Shown: piece by piece, positions 8,478 through 17,201 of the stretch
Numbering within the stretch: the stretch's first letter is position 1
How the letters are laid out: every line of letters begins with the position of its first letter
Assembly: GCA_016928975.1 (NCBI GenBank)
Contig: JAFGJR010000232.1
Coordinates: forward strand, 1 to 33,673
Length of the DNA stretch: 33,673 nt
Reading direction: 5' to 3'
Source of the DNA: Sedimentisphaerales bacterium
Lineage (GTDB): Bacteria; Planctomycetota; Phycisphaerae; Sedimentisphaerales; SG8-4
Notes under the pieces: generated by a model
What the model was told of the DNA's origin: nothing
Databases searched by the model: none
Seen by the model: the letters and a program-made list of their open reading frames with translations, nothing else
Made by a program: the position numbers and the translations under genes

Positions 8478-9110
8478 CTAATGGCCCTGTGGGGGGGCTG
8501 GGGTGTAGCCGGTTCTATCGTCCTTGTCGTACCCGAATGCAACAGCGCGTTGGATCAGTTGCGCGAAGTTCTTGACGCCCAGCTTGTGCATGATGGTGCG
8601 ACGGTGCGCTTCGATGGTCCTGATGGAGCGACTTGAGTTGCAGGCTATCTCCCTGTTCGTCTTTCCGTCAAGGATATGACGCAAGATGCGTGTTTCAGCG
8701 TCGGAGAGGCCCACTTTGACTGATGGCCTCGGCCCGACCGCACTGTCCATGGCTCTCTGAATGGCGGACAGCAGTTCCTGGCGATCCAGCGGTTTTTCGA
8801 GGTAGTCCGCCGCTCCTGCTTTTGTGGCTGCTACGGCCGACGGGATGTCTCCGTACGCGGTCACGATGATTGCCGCCACCCGTGGAAGACGATGCTTGAA
8901 CTCCTGGATCAGCGACACGCCATTCATGCCGTTCATTCTAAGGTCTGTGATGAGCACGTTGCACGGCTGTTGCGACAGCCCGTTGAGGCAGTCTTGGGCG
9001 GAGGCGAAGACGCTTGCATGCATCCCCACACTCTCCAGGGTCCTTTGAACGACCGCTCGGATATGCGGATCATCATCTACGAAGAAGACGTGAGCTTCTT
9101 GTGGATTCAT
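8478..9110 (-). CDS. FixJ-type response regulator with LuxR-family DNA-binding domain
   Basis: This 210-residue two-domain protein has a receiver (about 1-120) with the acidic triad D12-D13-D14, phosphoacceptor D56 in L-I-T-D-L-R-M and the Y-L-E-K-P lysine. A LuxR-type helix-turn-helix follows (L-S-D-A-E-T-R-I-L through I-R-T-I-E-A-H-R-R-T-I-M-H-K-L-G-V). It would act as a phosphorylation-dependent transcription factor. I chose ATG 9110 because the protein then begins directly at the receiver; a GTG at 9134 is possible. It follows the sensor kinase by 28 bases and is its evident partner. Its target is unknown; the adjacent surface-polysaccharide genes are the obvious candidates. Confidence 0.9.
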   Translation of the reverse strand: MNPQEAHVFFVDDDPHIRAVVQRTLESVGMHASVFASAQDCLNGLSQQPCNVLITDLRMNGMNGVSLIQEFKHRLPRVAAIIVTAYGDIPSAVAATKAGAADYLEKPLDRQELLSAIQRAMDSAVGPRPSVKVGLSDAETRILRHILDGKTNREIACNSSRSIRTIEAHRRTIMHKLGVKNFAQLIQRAVAFGYDKDDRTGYTPAPPQGH

Positions 9111-9138
9111 ACGCAATGTCCATTCCACACCCACAGAA

Positions 9139-10749
9139 TCACGGAGCGGGCAAGCTCACCACAAACCTAACGCCCTTTCCATATTGATTCTGAACCGAGA
9201 TCTGCCCCCCCCTCTGCCGCACGATCCGACGGACAACGCAAAGCCCCAGCCCCATCCCCTTGCCCAGCGGTTTGGTCGTGAAGAACGGCTCGAAGAGTCG
9301 AGGCAGACACGCAGGTTCGATCCCGCCGCAATCGTCCTCGAACACGAGTTCGATCATGTCACTCCGCCTCACCCCGGTGATGAGAACGTAGCGGTTTCTG
9401 TCTCCGTTGGCTGCCTGCACCGCATTCTGGGTCAGCACGAAGAAAAGCTGTTTGATCTCGTTCTCCGGCATTCGTATCGCAGGCAACGCTTCCAGGTTCT
9501 CGGTCCGAAGGGTGACTTTCGCCTGCTGAGCGCTGTGCTCCAACAGGCGAATCGTCCATGCCGCAACGTTGCTGATATGCACTTCGGCTGCCGGCATTCT
9601 TACAGACTGCCTGGCGTAATTTCGAAACCGGTCCATGGTGACGGCGATCGTTGCACAGGCCGCAAGACTGGCTTCCAGATCCTGCTTGATCACATCTCGG
9701 CAGCGCAGCTTTTTCAGTTCTGCCAGGGCAGTCTGATTGGCCAACTGGATCACACTAAGAGGTTGCGTCAGTTCATGGATCAATGTGGCACTGAGCGTCC
9801 CGAGTAGGGCGAGCTGCTCGGTCCTTCGCAGTTGTTCGCAGTAGTCACGCGACTCCTTCTCGGCCCGTATCTGTCTGGTGACGTCACGAGAGAAGATGAG
9901 GACATTTCCTGCGACTTGGCCCCCGTCGTCGAGGATAGAACACAGCACGTGTTCGAATACGAGACCATCGCGCTCTTCCGTGAAATGAATCGGTTCTCCA
10001 GAGTGAAGCACTTCGGAGATCTCGGCCATACGCTGCTCACACAAGTCCGGAGATACGATACCTGGCGGGCAGTTGACGAGGGCGCTGCCAACGAGCTCTT
10101 GTACAGATCGCCCGGTTCTTCTTGCGGCGGTCTCGTTGCAGGCAAGGACTCGCCCCTGGGAATTCAGCAGGAGCAAGGACTCGGGTATTGCGTGGACGAG
10201 CGCTTGCAGGGTCTTTGCCCCATCAGCCCTCGCCCTGTAAGCCTGCTCGAGTGGACTGATGTCCCGGCTCGTGCCAACGATAGCTTCCGGGCCGCCAGTG
10301 GCGTTCCGCAGCAGCCCAAAGCTCAATAGCGCGGGGAATGAGCAGCCATCCGGCCGTTGAACGGTAGTCCTGATACTGACGATTGATCCTTCGCGTATGA
10401 GCCTTGGTACCACCTCGCCGTTGAACTGTTCACTGCTAAGAAGACCGAGGTCCGACGGTGTTCTCTCGAACACCTGCTCTTGTGTCTGTCCCACGGCGTG
10501 CAGGAATCGCCGGTTGGCGTGCCTAATGCGGCCGTCCAGATCCATTACCGCTACAGGGTCGGGCAGGGCATCGAAGACAGCTTCAGCGTACGCTTGTCCT
10601 TGCTGAACTTGCTTGCTGTCAGCAGCAGATTGCGGCCACCACCCGTTGGCGCAAAACGAAGGCAACCGACGTTCATCCATGTGAACTCGTTGTTGCTGCT
10701 CCGAGCTGCAGTCAGCCACACGGCGCTTCTCGCCCAACTGGTCCTGCAT
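9139..10749 (-). CDS. Soluble two-PAS sensor histidine kinase (FixL/NtrB-like)
   Basis: This 536-residue cytoplasmic kinase has no membrane segment. PAS domains lie at about 53-165 and 180-295. The phosphoacceptor His325 is in H-E-L-T-Q-P-L, followed by an HATPase domain with L-T-Q-N-A-V-Q-A-A (N box), F-E-D-D-C-G-G-I (G1) and F-E-P-F-F-T-T-K-P-L-G-K-G-M-G-L-G-L (F/G2). It should sense a small ligand or redox state through PAS and phosphorylate the regulator at 8478-9110. I do not see a clear FixL haem-binding PAS signature, so the signal is open. ATG 10749 is preceded by AGGGAGAG. A run of eight C at 9205-9212 lies inside the frame. Confidence 0.9.
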   Translation of the reverse strand: MQDQLGEKRRVADCSSEQQQRVHMDERRLPSFCANGWWPQSAADSKQVQQGQAYAEAVFDALPDPVAVMDLDGRIRHANRRFLHAVGQTQEQVFERTPSDLGLLSSEQFNGEVVPRLIREGSIVSIRTTVQRPDGCSFPALLSFGLLRNATGGPEAIVGTSRDISPLEQAYRARADGAKTLQALVHAIPESLLLLNSQGRVLACNETAARRTGRSVQELVGSALVNCPPGIVSPDLCEQRMAEISEVLHSGEPIHFTEERDGLVFEHVLCSILDDGGQVAGNVLIFSRDVTRQIRAEKESRDYCEQLRRTEQLALLGTLSATLIHELTQPLSVIQLANQTALAELKKLRCRDVIKQDLEASLAACATIAVTMDRFRNYARQSVRMPAAEVHISNVAAWTIRLLEHSAQQAKVTLRTENLEALPAIRMPENEIKQLFFVLTQNAVQAANGDRNRYVLITGVRRSDMIELVFEDDCGGIEPACLPRLFEPFFTTKPLGKGMGLGLCVVRRIVRQRGGQISVQNQYGKGVRFVVSLPAP

Positions 10750-10811
10750 AGGTACTCTCCCTGCACCTAATACTGACCTGCGTTGTGATCCTAATCCGTT
10801 TGTGCCGGTAG

Positions 10812-10839
10812 ATTCTACAGTCTATGGTACTGCCGCCAA
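10812..10839 (-). promoter_or_regulatory. Possible sigma-70-type promoter for the two-PAS kinase
   Basis: On the minus strand TTGGCG (10834-10839) and TAGAAT (10812-10817) are spaced by 16 bases, about 60 bases upstream of the kinase start. Sequence match only. Confidence 0.35.
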
Positions 10840-11024
10840 GGTCGTGTGCAAACAAATTCGAGAAAAAAACGGAGGATCAAAGGCGTGGGTGTACGACGAG
10901 ATTGAGGCAGTCTATGCGGCGGACTGCCAGTATCAGTCCCATTGGTTATTGGCCCACAGGCCCGCGAGCGGGGCCACAGGCGTGGCGTTGGTTCGGTTCC
11001 ATCGCCTCCCCGGGTCTTCAACGG

Positions 11025-11041
11025 TTGCTCCGATGGAGCAA
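11025..11041 (-). terminator. Hairpin downstream of the GH172 gene (weak terminator candidate)
   Basis: TTGCTCC and GGAGCAA form a perfect 7-bp stem with a 3-base loop, 28 bases after the stop of the minus-strand operon. There is no T-run on either side, so it may be an RNA-stability hairpin or chance. Confidence 0.3.
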
Positions 11042-11069
11042 TAAGCGACGATCGTTCGGCCCGATTGAA

Positions 11070-12587
11070 TCAGGGCTTCGCCTCGACCCACTCGATGATG
11101 GAGATCACGGCGTTGGAGCCTTGACGCTCGTTGCGGGCCTGAATGAGAATCTTGCCATCGGCGGATTCGGCGGCCGTGACGGCCTGTTCAAGCCAGCGGC
11201 CCTCCTGGAAGCTCTCCACAGTGCCGAGGGGCTTGCCGGCGACGGTCACCGACTCCTTTCGGCCGCCCTCGAAGTTGTCCGGATCGATCACGTACACCCG
11301 GATAGTCCCCTTTGCCTCCTTGGGGACAGTCAATTCGATCTGCACGTGCCGGTTGTCGGCACGGCAATGGTAGACCGGTAGGCTCCAGCCGTCCCAGGCG
11401 TAGCCCGACGTGGCCTCGGCGCCAAAGCCGGGATCTGCATAGATGATCTCCTTCTCCGACCGGCCGCATAGCATCAGCAAACGAACGCCGCGGTCCCTCA
11501 GTTGCTCGGCGGAGGGCAGCCTCTCTTTGTCCGGCCAAAACCGCTCTTCCGGCGCCGGCGTCCGATCCGCCGCGGCAGGCAGCGCCGGGAACTGCGCGTG
11601 CGGCTCCGTCTGGTACCAATACACGACGCTGGAGAGTTGAAGCGTGCTGCCCGGCCTGCTGAACTCCCGGCGGAAGAGAGGGTCCTCGTGCGCGCCGAAG
11701 CCGATCGTCACACGCAGGGACTTCTCGAAGGAGATCGCGTCGTTGAGGAAGAACCGGTAGCCGCACCCGCCTTCCAAAAAGGGAAAGTAACCCGTCAGGG
11801 GAAACTCGCTCTGTGTCGGGGGAAATCCCCAACTGAATCCAAAGGAGTCCTCGATCCCCTGAAACTCCACCGACGGCGTCTTCTCGCCATCGACGTAGAA
11901 CTTCTCGTTCTCATCAACGGGATAACCTGCGCTGCCAGGTTTTCGCACCGTGACATTCCAGCCGATGAATTTGCCTCGACCCTTCGCCTCCAGGGCGACG
12001 TAGTCGCGAGTGCCCAGGAGCAGGCCTTCCTGCCGCCAGTGGGCGTGGAAACAGCCTTCATTAGGAGCGACCTCTCTCAGCGGTCGGTACATGACGTAGC
12101 TGTAGCACGGCATGATCTTCCACAACTCGTCGCCGGGCTCCACCGGCCCATCGTAGACCAGCTCGATCCTGGCCGAGGTGTGAAACGGCATGGGGAACCA
12201 GGCGTTGAACCCTCGCCGCTTGTTCACGAGGATCGTGTTGACCTCCTCCCGCAGACCCGCCGGGTCGCAGAAGAAGTCCACGAGGGGACAGTCGATGCTG
12301 GGCGACGTCTCACCATCCCAGTAAGCGCGCAGGAGCACATCGCGATTCAGCTTCAACACCTGCGGCAGGGCGAAGTGAATCATGGTGATCACTCCGGGAC
12401 CCTTGATGTCCGCCACCACGACCTGCTTTGACGAGTGGAACCGCTTCTCCAGCGGATTCTCGATCCACAGTGCGTTGGCGGCAAACGTCCTGCCGGGGAC
12501 CAATCTCGGCAAGTCATCGATGTCCGGCAACGATGCCGCCGCCACGCTCCAGGCCAGAACATGCATCGCAATGCACGATGTCAACAT
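11070..12587 (-). CDS. Exported DUF2961 / GH172-family protein
   Basis: This 505-residue protein starts at ATG 12587, giving a signal peptide (about 1-20) and a GGGAG ribosome binding site; the frame runs further up but without signal or site. Family hallmarks are V-A-D-I-K-G-P-G-V-I-T-M-I-H-F, then Y-W-D-G-E-T-S-P-S-I, V-D-F-F, F-H-A-H-W-R and K-F-Y-V-D-G-E-K-T-P-S-V. GH172 members known to me cleave alpha-fructofuranosides or arabinofuranosides. The segment usually reading G-E-G-D-E before K-F-Y-V-D-G-E is V-D-E-N-E here, so one presumed catalytic carboxylate may have changed; the second Glu in G-I-E-D is kept. Beyond about residue 370 comes a beta-rich extra domain. It is the last gene of an operon with a propeller and a ceramidase-like hydrolase. 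Confidence 0.78.
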   Translation of the reverse strand: MLTSCIAMHVLAWSVAAASLPDIDDLPRLVPGRTFAANALWIENPLEKRFHSSKQVVVADIKGPGVITMIHFALPQVLKLNRDVLLRAYWDGETSPSIDCPLVDFFCDPAGLREEVNTILVNKRRGFNAWFPMPFHTSARIELVYDGPVEPGDELWKIMPCYSYVMYRPLREVAPNEGCFHAHWRQEGLLLGTRDYVALEAKGRGKFIGWNVTVRKPGSAGYPVDENEKFYVDGEKTPSVEFQGIEDSFGFSWGFPPTQSEFPLTGYFPFLEGGCGYRFFLNDAISFEKSLRVTIGFGAHEDPLFRREFSRPGSTLQLSSVVYWYQTEPHAQFPALPAAADRTPAPEERFWPDKERLPSAEQLRDRGVRLLMLCGRSEKEIIYADPGFGAEATSGYAWDGWSLPVYHCRADNRHVQIELTVPKEAKGTIRVYVIDPDNFEGGRKESVTVAGKPLGTVESFQEGRWLEQAVTAAESADGKILIQARNERQGSNAVISIIEWVEAKP

Positions 12588-12642
12588 GTGATGCCACTCC
12601 CATTGCCTTCCATCGTCCTCCCTTTCATAGGCCCCCATTCGG

Positions 12643-13974
12643 TCACTTGCCTGCAAACGGCCCGCGGATACTGATCAGGTCCGTCTTCGGAACAGGTCCT
12701 TGCGTGATCCGCGACAGAGCGTACACACTGCCATCTTTGCCCACGGCGATCGAGTTCACATAGTACGGCCGGCGCCCATCCTCGAAGAAGATCGGGCCGT
12801 GATCCGCATACCTGCGAGTCACAACGTCATAGGTGATCAGATGGAGGTTCTCAATCCCCTTGGATTCACCCATCGCGGTCTTCGATTTGCCTGCGACACG
12901 TTTGCCCTCGACGTACACCGGTCCGCCGGTCAGGTAGTGGATCGTCCGTCCGTCCGGGCCGAGCGTGAAACCGAGGTAGCCGTAGCTGAATTGATCGAAC
13001 ATGCCGCTTCGCTGCGACGGCGTCGACGTGATGCGGCCGAGCACCTCCACCTGCGGGATGTGGGGATCGAAACGGAACAGGTAGCCGGAGTTGCCGTGCA
13101 CGCCGTAGACGGCCTTCTCCGGCTCATACCAGATCGTTTGCCTCCAGTTATAGCCCATGTGGCCCGCCGACGTGGGATCGTAGAGCCCGAAGTAGTCCTT
13201 GCGCATGTCGTCGCCGGGCACGGGCTCGATGGCGTCGCGATCGCAACGATAGCGGAAGATGTCGCCGTCGCCGACGGTGAAGTAGACCGAGCCATCCGTC
13301 GGATCGACGACGAAAGAGCGACAGAGCGTGCGATAGTCCTCGCCTTTGCCGTTCTCGCCCTGCCTGGAGACCGGGCCCAGGTCCCTCAGATCCTTCTTCG
13401 CCAGATCATATCGGAGGAAGTGCCCGGTGGGCCAGGTCAGGCCGTAGAGCCGCCCGCGCCGGGTGTCCATCGTCATCGTGAGGATTCCCTCGCCGCGTGG
13501 GGCTTTCGCCAGGTCCTCGAACTCCCTGGTGCTCATGTCGAAGGATAGAAAGTGGCCGCCCGGATAAGGTTTCCACCCGTCCGGCGGGATACCGGTCTTC
13601 TCCATCCCGTCGATAATGCTGTAGTAGCCCACGTGGGTCGCGAAGTAGAGCTTGCCCCCGCGCTCCACGAGGTTGACGTGTGATTTCCCCTGCACGATCG
13701 TCTTCGTATTCTTCTCGCCGCATGCCTCGGTGACGTCGCCCAGGGGCTCGATCGTGTCTGTGGCGGGATCGTAGCAGAACATCTTCGCCCCGACGTCGTA
13801 CGACTGGGATGACAGCACGTAGTAAATCCTGCCGTCGCTGCCTGTCCCCATCCCATTGTAGGTATCGTGCGCCTGCGCGAAGCCCGAGTCGTGGATTCGC
13901 GCGATCCGCTTTTCCTGAGCCGCAGTCACGTTTGCCGCTGCGAGCGCGATCAGCAGTATTACCAGTCCCGACAT
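12643..13974 (-). CDS. Exported beta-propeller protein, function unknown
   Basis: This 443-residue protein has a clear signal peptide (about 1-20, ending A-A-A-N-V-T-A-A-Q) and a GGGAAAGGG site before ATG 13974; a GTG at 14007 is the less likely start. It contains repeated strand units of the form D-G-x-I/V-Y-x-x and R-Y-D-x, as in SMP-30/YncE-type propellers. About six repeats are recognisable. I find no decisive catalytic signature; oligogalacturonate-lyase-like or sugar-binding roles are possible. It lies 40 bases after the ceramidase-like gene and 55 bases before the GH172 gene, so all three probably share one transcript and act outside the cytoplasm. Confidence 0.7.
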   Translation of the reverse strand: MSGLVILLIALAAANVTAAQEKRIARIHDSGFAQAHDTYNGMGTGSDGRIYYVLSSQSYDVGAKMFCYDPATDTIEPLGDVTEACGEKNTKTIVQGKSHVNLVERGGKLYFATHVGYYSIIDGMEKTGIPPDGWKPYPGGHFLSFDMSTREFEDLAKAPRGEGILTMTMDTRRGRLYGLTWPTGHFLRYDLAKKDLRDLGPVSRQGENGKGEDYRTLCRSFVVDPTDGSVYFTVGDGDIFRYRCDRDAIEPVPGDDMRKDYFGLYDPTSAGHMGYNWRQTIWYEPEKAVYGVHGNSGYLFRFDPHIPQVEVLGRITSTPSQRSGMFDQFSYGYLGFTLGPDGRTIHYLTGGPVYVEGKRVAGKSKTAMGESKGIENLHLITYDVVTRRYADHGPIFFEDGRRPYYVNSIAVGKDGSVYALSRITQGPVPKTDLISIRGPFAGK

Positions 13975-14014
13975 GACAGAACCCTTTCCCGAATAGCTTT
14001 CGAACACGGCCGTG

Positions 14015-15391
14015 CTACTTACTCACCTGACTCACCAGATCATGCACCTTGTCCACAATCAACGTCTCGACGGATGGTGCAAATGGCGTCACAGTAACAT
14101 CATAGTAGAGGATGGAATCACGAGCTTCATAGCCTCCCTCTTGCAGGACCCGTTTCGAAGGCACATAGCCGAAGACCTCGTTGCAGTACGCGGCGACCCA
14201 GACCGCCGGACCGGTCATTTCCTTCTTCAAGCGAAGGGAGTAGTCCACGACCACCTCGCCCGCCAGAGCCACCATAGTCAGATCGTCCCCGAACCGGGCC
14301 ACCTGTACCAGGTATGGGTACGTAGAGCGAACTTGCCCCGCCTCCACTTCCTTGAGCAGCTCTTCCGCGTGCCGGCGCTCATACTTGTTAGCGGAACTTG
14401 TCTGCTTCTTGAGCTCCTCGACGCTTGGCGGGGGGGACAACTCCAGAGCCACCTCGCCCAGGGCGATCTTGAGCGGACCGTGCACCTGGCGAGGCTTCGA
14501 TGCCAGCGCCTGTTCCACGCCGTTGGCCACGGCCCGCCCATGCTGCTTCGCCCATTCGAGCGTGCGCCGGGGCGTCGGATTCTGGTCCCCACCACAGCCG
14601 GCCATGAACAGAGCAACAGTCCCGGGATGCGTCTCCTCCACATATTGCTGCGCGAACCCCGCGTAATCGCCGCAGAACTGGTAGAAATCGAGCGTGGTGT
14701 TGTGGCAGGCATAGCCAAACAGGATGGCCCGCGTCCGCCTGCCGTCCGACGACGCCACCAGCAGAACGGGTACGTCGTGATCCACCGGGCCATCGGCGTT
14801 GGGGGATATCGTGTACCCCCGCTCCGTGGCCAGTCGGCGGTTCATGGCAACGCCTGCCCGGCCGTGCATGTAGGATAGCTGTGCCGGCGAAAGGTCCTGC
14901 AACGCCCGGCCCACGAGGTCTACGATCTTGACCTGTAGGGTCTCTGTGTACTTCTTGCCCAGCTCGATCTGTTCCGGCGGCAGGTCCCACGCCTGCGTCG
15001 CGCGCCACGCGCGGACCTCCGGCCCGCAATGCGTGTGTGACGCACTGAGTAGCAGGCTCTGTGGCTGGAGCCTGTAACGGGCGCCCACTTCCTTCTCCAC
15101 GAAATCCCGGAACTCGCGGGGAAATCCGATCAGGTCCGTGGTCACGATCACGAGGCGAGTGCCCTGCGCGTCTTCGATTGCCAGCGCCTTGGCGTTGAGA
15201 TCGTGGATCTTGCCCTCTGAGGGTTTGGTCCGGGCCGCATAGCCCGCCATCCACATCGACTGTTCTGGCGTGATCACCACCGTGGCCACCCCCGCTTTCC
15301 ACGCCGTCGATGACGCCGCGGCATCCGCAGAAGCCGAATTCGACAATGTGAGACACACACACAGGGTGATGATTTCCGCTACGCCCGCCAT
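14015..15391 (-). CDS. Exported neutral-ceramidase-like hydrolase (N-terminal domain type)
   Basis: This 458-residue protein starts at ATG 15391 with TGGAGGT upstream and a signal peptide of about 25 residues; a longer frame to 15559 lacks both. W-K-A-G-V-A-T-V-V-I-T-P is the usual entry to the neutral/alkaline ceramidase domain. S-A-S-H-T-H-C-G-P near residue 117 supplies zinc-binding histidines, and F-M-A-G-C-G-G-D-Q-N-P matches the conserved G-D-x-N-P loop. The C-terminal immunoglobulin-like domain of full ceramidases is absent, as is common in planctomycete relatives, many of which may not act on ceramide. It would hydrolyse an amide in a lipid or glycoconjugate outside the cytoplasm. It is the first gene of its operon. 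Confidence 0.78.
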   Translation of the reverse strand: MAGVAEIITLCVCLTLSNSASADAAASSTAWKAGVATVVITPEQSMWMAGYAARTKPSEGKIHDLNAKALAIEDAQGTRLVIVTTDLIGFPREFRDFVEKEVGARYRLQPQSLLLSASHTHCGPEVRAWRATQAWDLPPEQIELGKKYTETLQVKIVDLVGRALQDLSPAQLSYMHGRAGVAMNRRLATERGYTISPNADGPVDHDVPVLLVASSDGRRTRAILFGYACHNTTLDFYQFCGDYAGFAQQYVEETHPGTVALFMAGCGGDQNPTPRRTLEWAKQHGRAVANGVEQALASKPRQVHGPLKIALGEVALELSPPPSVEELKKQTSSANKYERRHAEELLKEVEAGQVRSTYPYLVQVARFGDDLTMVALAGEVVVDYSLRLKKEMTGPAVWVAAYCNEVFGYVPSKRVLQEGGYEARDSILYYDVTVTPFAPSVETLIVDKVHDLVSQVSK

Positions 15392-15449
15392 AGGTCGCGA
15401 CCTCCAATGCAAACCGTCACGTAAGTCCGAGCCGAACTGTATGGCAGGT

Positions 15450-15478
15450 ATTCTAATCCGGACGCGATCTACAGTCCA
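15450..15478 (-). promoter_or_regulatory. Possible promoter of the ceramidase/propeller/GH172 operon
   Basis: On the minus strand TGGACT (15473-15478) and TAGAAT (15450-15455) have a 17-base spacer. The start codon is 59 bases further on. A second TAGAAT on the plus strand (15525-15530) may serve the divergent gene but has a poor -35. Confidence 0.4.
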
Positions 15479-15557
15479 TGAGTCTTGTGCCATCATTTCT
15501 ATGGCCGTGACTCCTGCGTCGCAGTAGAATCGTGACAAATCCATGAAAGGTGGATTC

Positions 15558-16253
15558 ATGCGCGATGCAACTGTGGTGGCAGCCGTCTGCTGTGTGCTGA
15601 TGACCGTCGCGGAGCGGATCAGTCTGGTGGAGAATGATGCTCAGCAGAACTACAACGTCCTGCAGCGGGAGGCAGTCGCACGATGGATGTCACAGTGGCT
15701 GCTCGCCAGTGACCGGCCGATTGCAGAGCCGACTGTCAAGCTGCTCAGCGAGGAAGAGGCCCGATGTGCGCCGGAGAGCGGCCTGTATCTTCCGGCGATT
15801 GTTTTCTCGTCCGCACAGAACTCGCCCAAGGGTGCTGTCTTGTACATTCACGAGAAGGGTGAGAGCGAGGACGCGGGACCGGGCGGTCCGATAGAGAAGC
15901 TCGCTGACACCGGTCGAGTCGTCATGGCGGTGGACCTGCGAGGCGCAGGCGAGACACAATCCAGCGGCGGCTGGGGCAGTGGACTGTTCGGTCCGGACGT
16001 CAGAGATGTCCTCACGGCCTACGTACTTGGCAAGTCGTACGTTGGCATGCGAGCAGAAGACATTCTCATCTGTGCGCGCCTGCTTGTGAAACAGTGCGAG
16101 GGTCCGCTGGACTTGGTCGCGGTGGGCAACGTCTCTGTGCCTGCGCTCCACGCTGCTGCTTACGATCTGCCTGACCTCGCACGCGTCGTCGGGGATCGCC
16201 TCACAATCGAACAGCCCCTCAACGCGCAGGGCGAGCCGGTGATCGTACGATGA
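15558..16253 (+). CDS. Truncated acetyl-xylan-esterase-like alpha/beta hydrolase (C-terminal domain only)
   Basis: This 231-residue protein has a hydrophobic N-terminus. Residues from about 30 on match the last helix of the first domain and the second domain of large two-domain planctomycete esterases: W-M-S-Q-W-L-L, L-Y-I-H-E-K-G, G-G-P-I-E-K-L, V-D-L-R-G-A-G-E-T, Y-V-G-M-R-A-E-D-I-L and L-V-A-V-G-N-V-S-V-P-A-L-H-A-A. The catalytic first domain that should precede it is absent, and the upstream DNA is the divergent promoter region. It may be a remnant or a stand-alone domain with a new role. ATG 15558 is favoured over 15543 by GGTGG upstream. The stop overlaps the next start (ATGA), so it is probably translated. 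Confidence 0.6.
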   Translation: MRDATVVAAVCCVLMTVAERISLVENDAQQNYNVLQREAVARWMSQWLLASDRPIAEPTVKLLSEEEARCAPESGLYLPAIVFSSAQNSPKGAVLYIHEKGESEDAGPGGPIEKLADTGRVVMAVDLRGAGETQSSGGWGSGLFGPDVRDVLTAYVLGKSYVGMRAEDILICARLLVKQCEGPLDLVAVGNVSVPALHAAAYDLPDLARVVGDRLTIEQPLNAQGEPVIVR

Positions 16254-17197
16254 CTCGCTCCGAGATTCTGTTACAGCCGGATGTTGACGAGAAGCGATCC
16301 CCAGGAACTGCGTCCTCCAATCTCATGATTGCCAACGAGCAGGCCAACTGGGGATCGGGCCGACGGAAGGTCCGTGCAGCCGCTGATTACCTTCGGAGAC
16401 TTGGATTCCCTTTCTGTTGGTGCACCGCCGAGTATCCGGGTCATGCGAAGGAGTTGGCCGCCGCGGCGGCGGCACGCGAAACGGACACAATCATCGTTGC
16501 CGGAGGAGACGGCACGCTCAACGAAGTTGTCAGCGGATTGCTGAACTCCGGCCGGGACCGGCTGCCGCGCATCGGCATCGTCCCGGCAGGCTCCTCGAAC
16601 GACTTCTCGAAGAGTCTGGGCATTCCCCAGCGGGTGCAGGATGCGTGCGCGACCATCCTCCGCGGCCGAACCAGAGACGTGGACCTCGGACGGGCGGGGA
16701 CACACTGCTTCTGTTCGGCCTCCTGTCTCGGCTACTTCGCCGAGGTCGCCGTCAGGAGTCTGAGGATGACGAGATTCAGGGGCTCGCTGCGCTACGTGAT
16801 CCCGGCATTCCACGTGATCCGGGAGATGAATGTCGGCTGGGAGATGACCGTGAAGACCGACGTCGCGATGTTTCAGGGTCAATACGCGGTACTGCTTGTC
16901 GGCAACGCACCGCGATTCGGCGGCTTGACGATGCTCCCGGGCGCCCGGCCCGATGACGGTGTTCTCGACTGCCTCCTGATCGAGATGGTGAGCCGGCGGC
17001 AGGCCCTACAGCTTATTCCGCTCGTCTACCGCAAGGCTCTGGAACGGCACCGGAAGGTCACCCGATTCCGGACCACCGCACTTTCCGTCACACTGAATCG
17101 CCCATCGCCGATGTGCAACGATGGAGAGATATGTTCGAGCCCCGTTCACACCGTCGACTACCGCGTTCTTCCCCAGCGGCTGCGCATCATCTGCTGA
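16250..17197 (+). CDS. Diacylglycerol-kinase-family lipid kinase (YegS/DgkB-like)
   Basis: This 315-residue protein has the nucleotide-binding motif G-G-D-G-T-L-N-E at 85-92, the partner motif I-V-P-A-G-S-S-N-D-F-S-K, and a C-terminal beta-sandwich ending in D-Y-R-V-L-P. The family phosphorylates diacylglycerol, other lipids or sphingoid-type bases at the membrane face. The N-terminal 25 residues before L-M-I-A-N-E-Q-A-N are not conserved. It overlaps the esterase fragment by 4 bases. It ends only four bases from the stop of the convergent UroD-like gene, leaving no room for separate terminators. With a ceramidase-like gene divergent nearby, a sphingolipid link is conceivable but untested. 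Confidence 0.87.
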   Translation: MTRSEILLQPDVDEKRSPGTASSNLMIANEQANWGSGRRKVRAAADYLRRLGFPFCWCTAEYPGHAKELAAAAAARETDTIIVAGGDGTLNEVVSGLLNSGRDRLPRIGIVPAGSSNDFSKSLGIPQRVQDACATILRGRTRDVDLGRAGTHCFCSASCLGYFAEVAVRSLRMTRFRGSLRYVIPAFHVIREMNVGWEMTVKTDVAMFQGQYAVLLVGNAPRFGGLTMLPGARPDDGVLDCLLIEMVSRRQALQLIPLVYRKALERHRKVTRFRTTALSVTLNRPSPMCNDGEICSSPVHTVDYRVLPQRLRIIC

Positions 17198-17201
17198 CAG
17201 G

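Larger units (their letters stand above)
10750..11069. other. Intergenic region between kinase start and GH172 stop; no confident gene
   Basis: These 320 bases hold a possible promoter for the kinase (10812-10839) and a perfect 7-bp hairpin (11025-11041). Short open frames are present but show no recognisable domain and no good ribosome binding site. Confidence 0.5.

Noticed and set aside
10802..11044. An 80-residue plus-strand frame between the kinase and the GH172 gene
   Set aside because: No recognisable domain and no ribosome binding site; it overlaps the likely kinase promoter.
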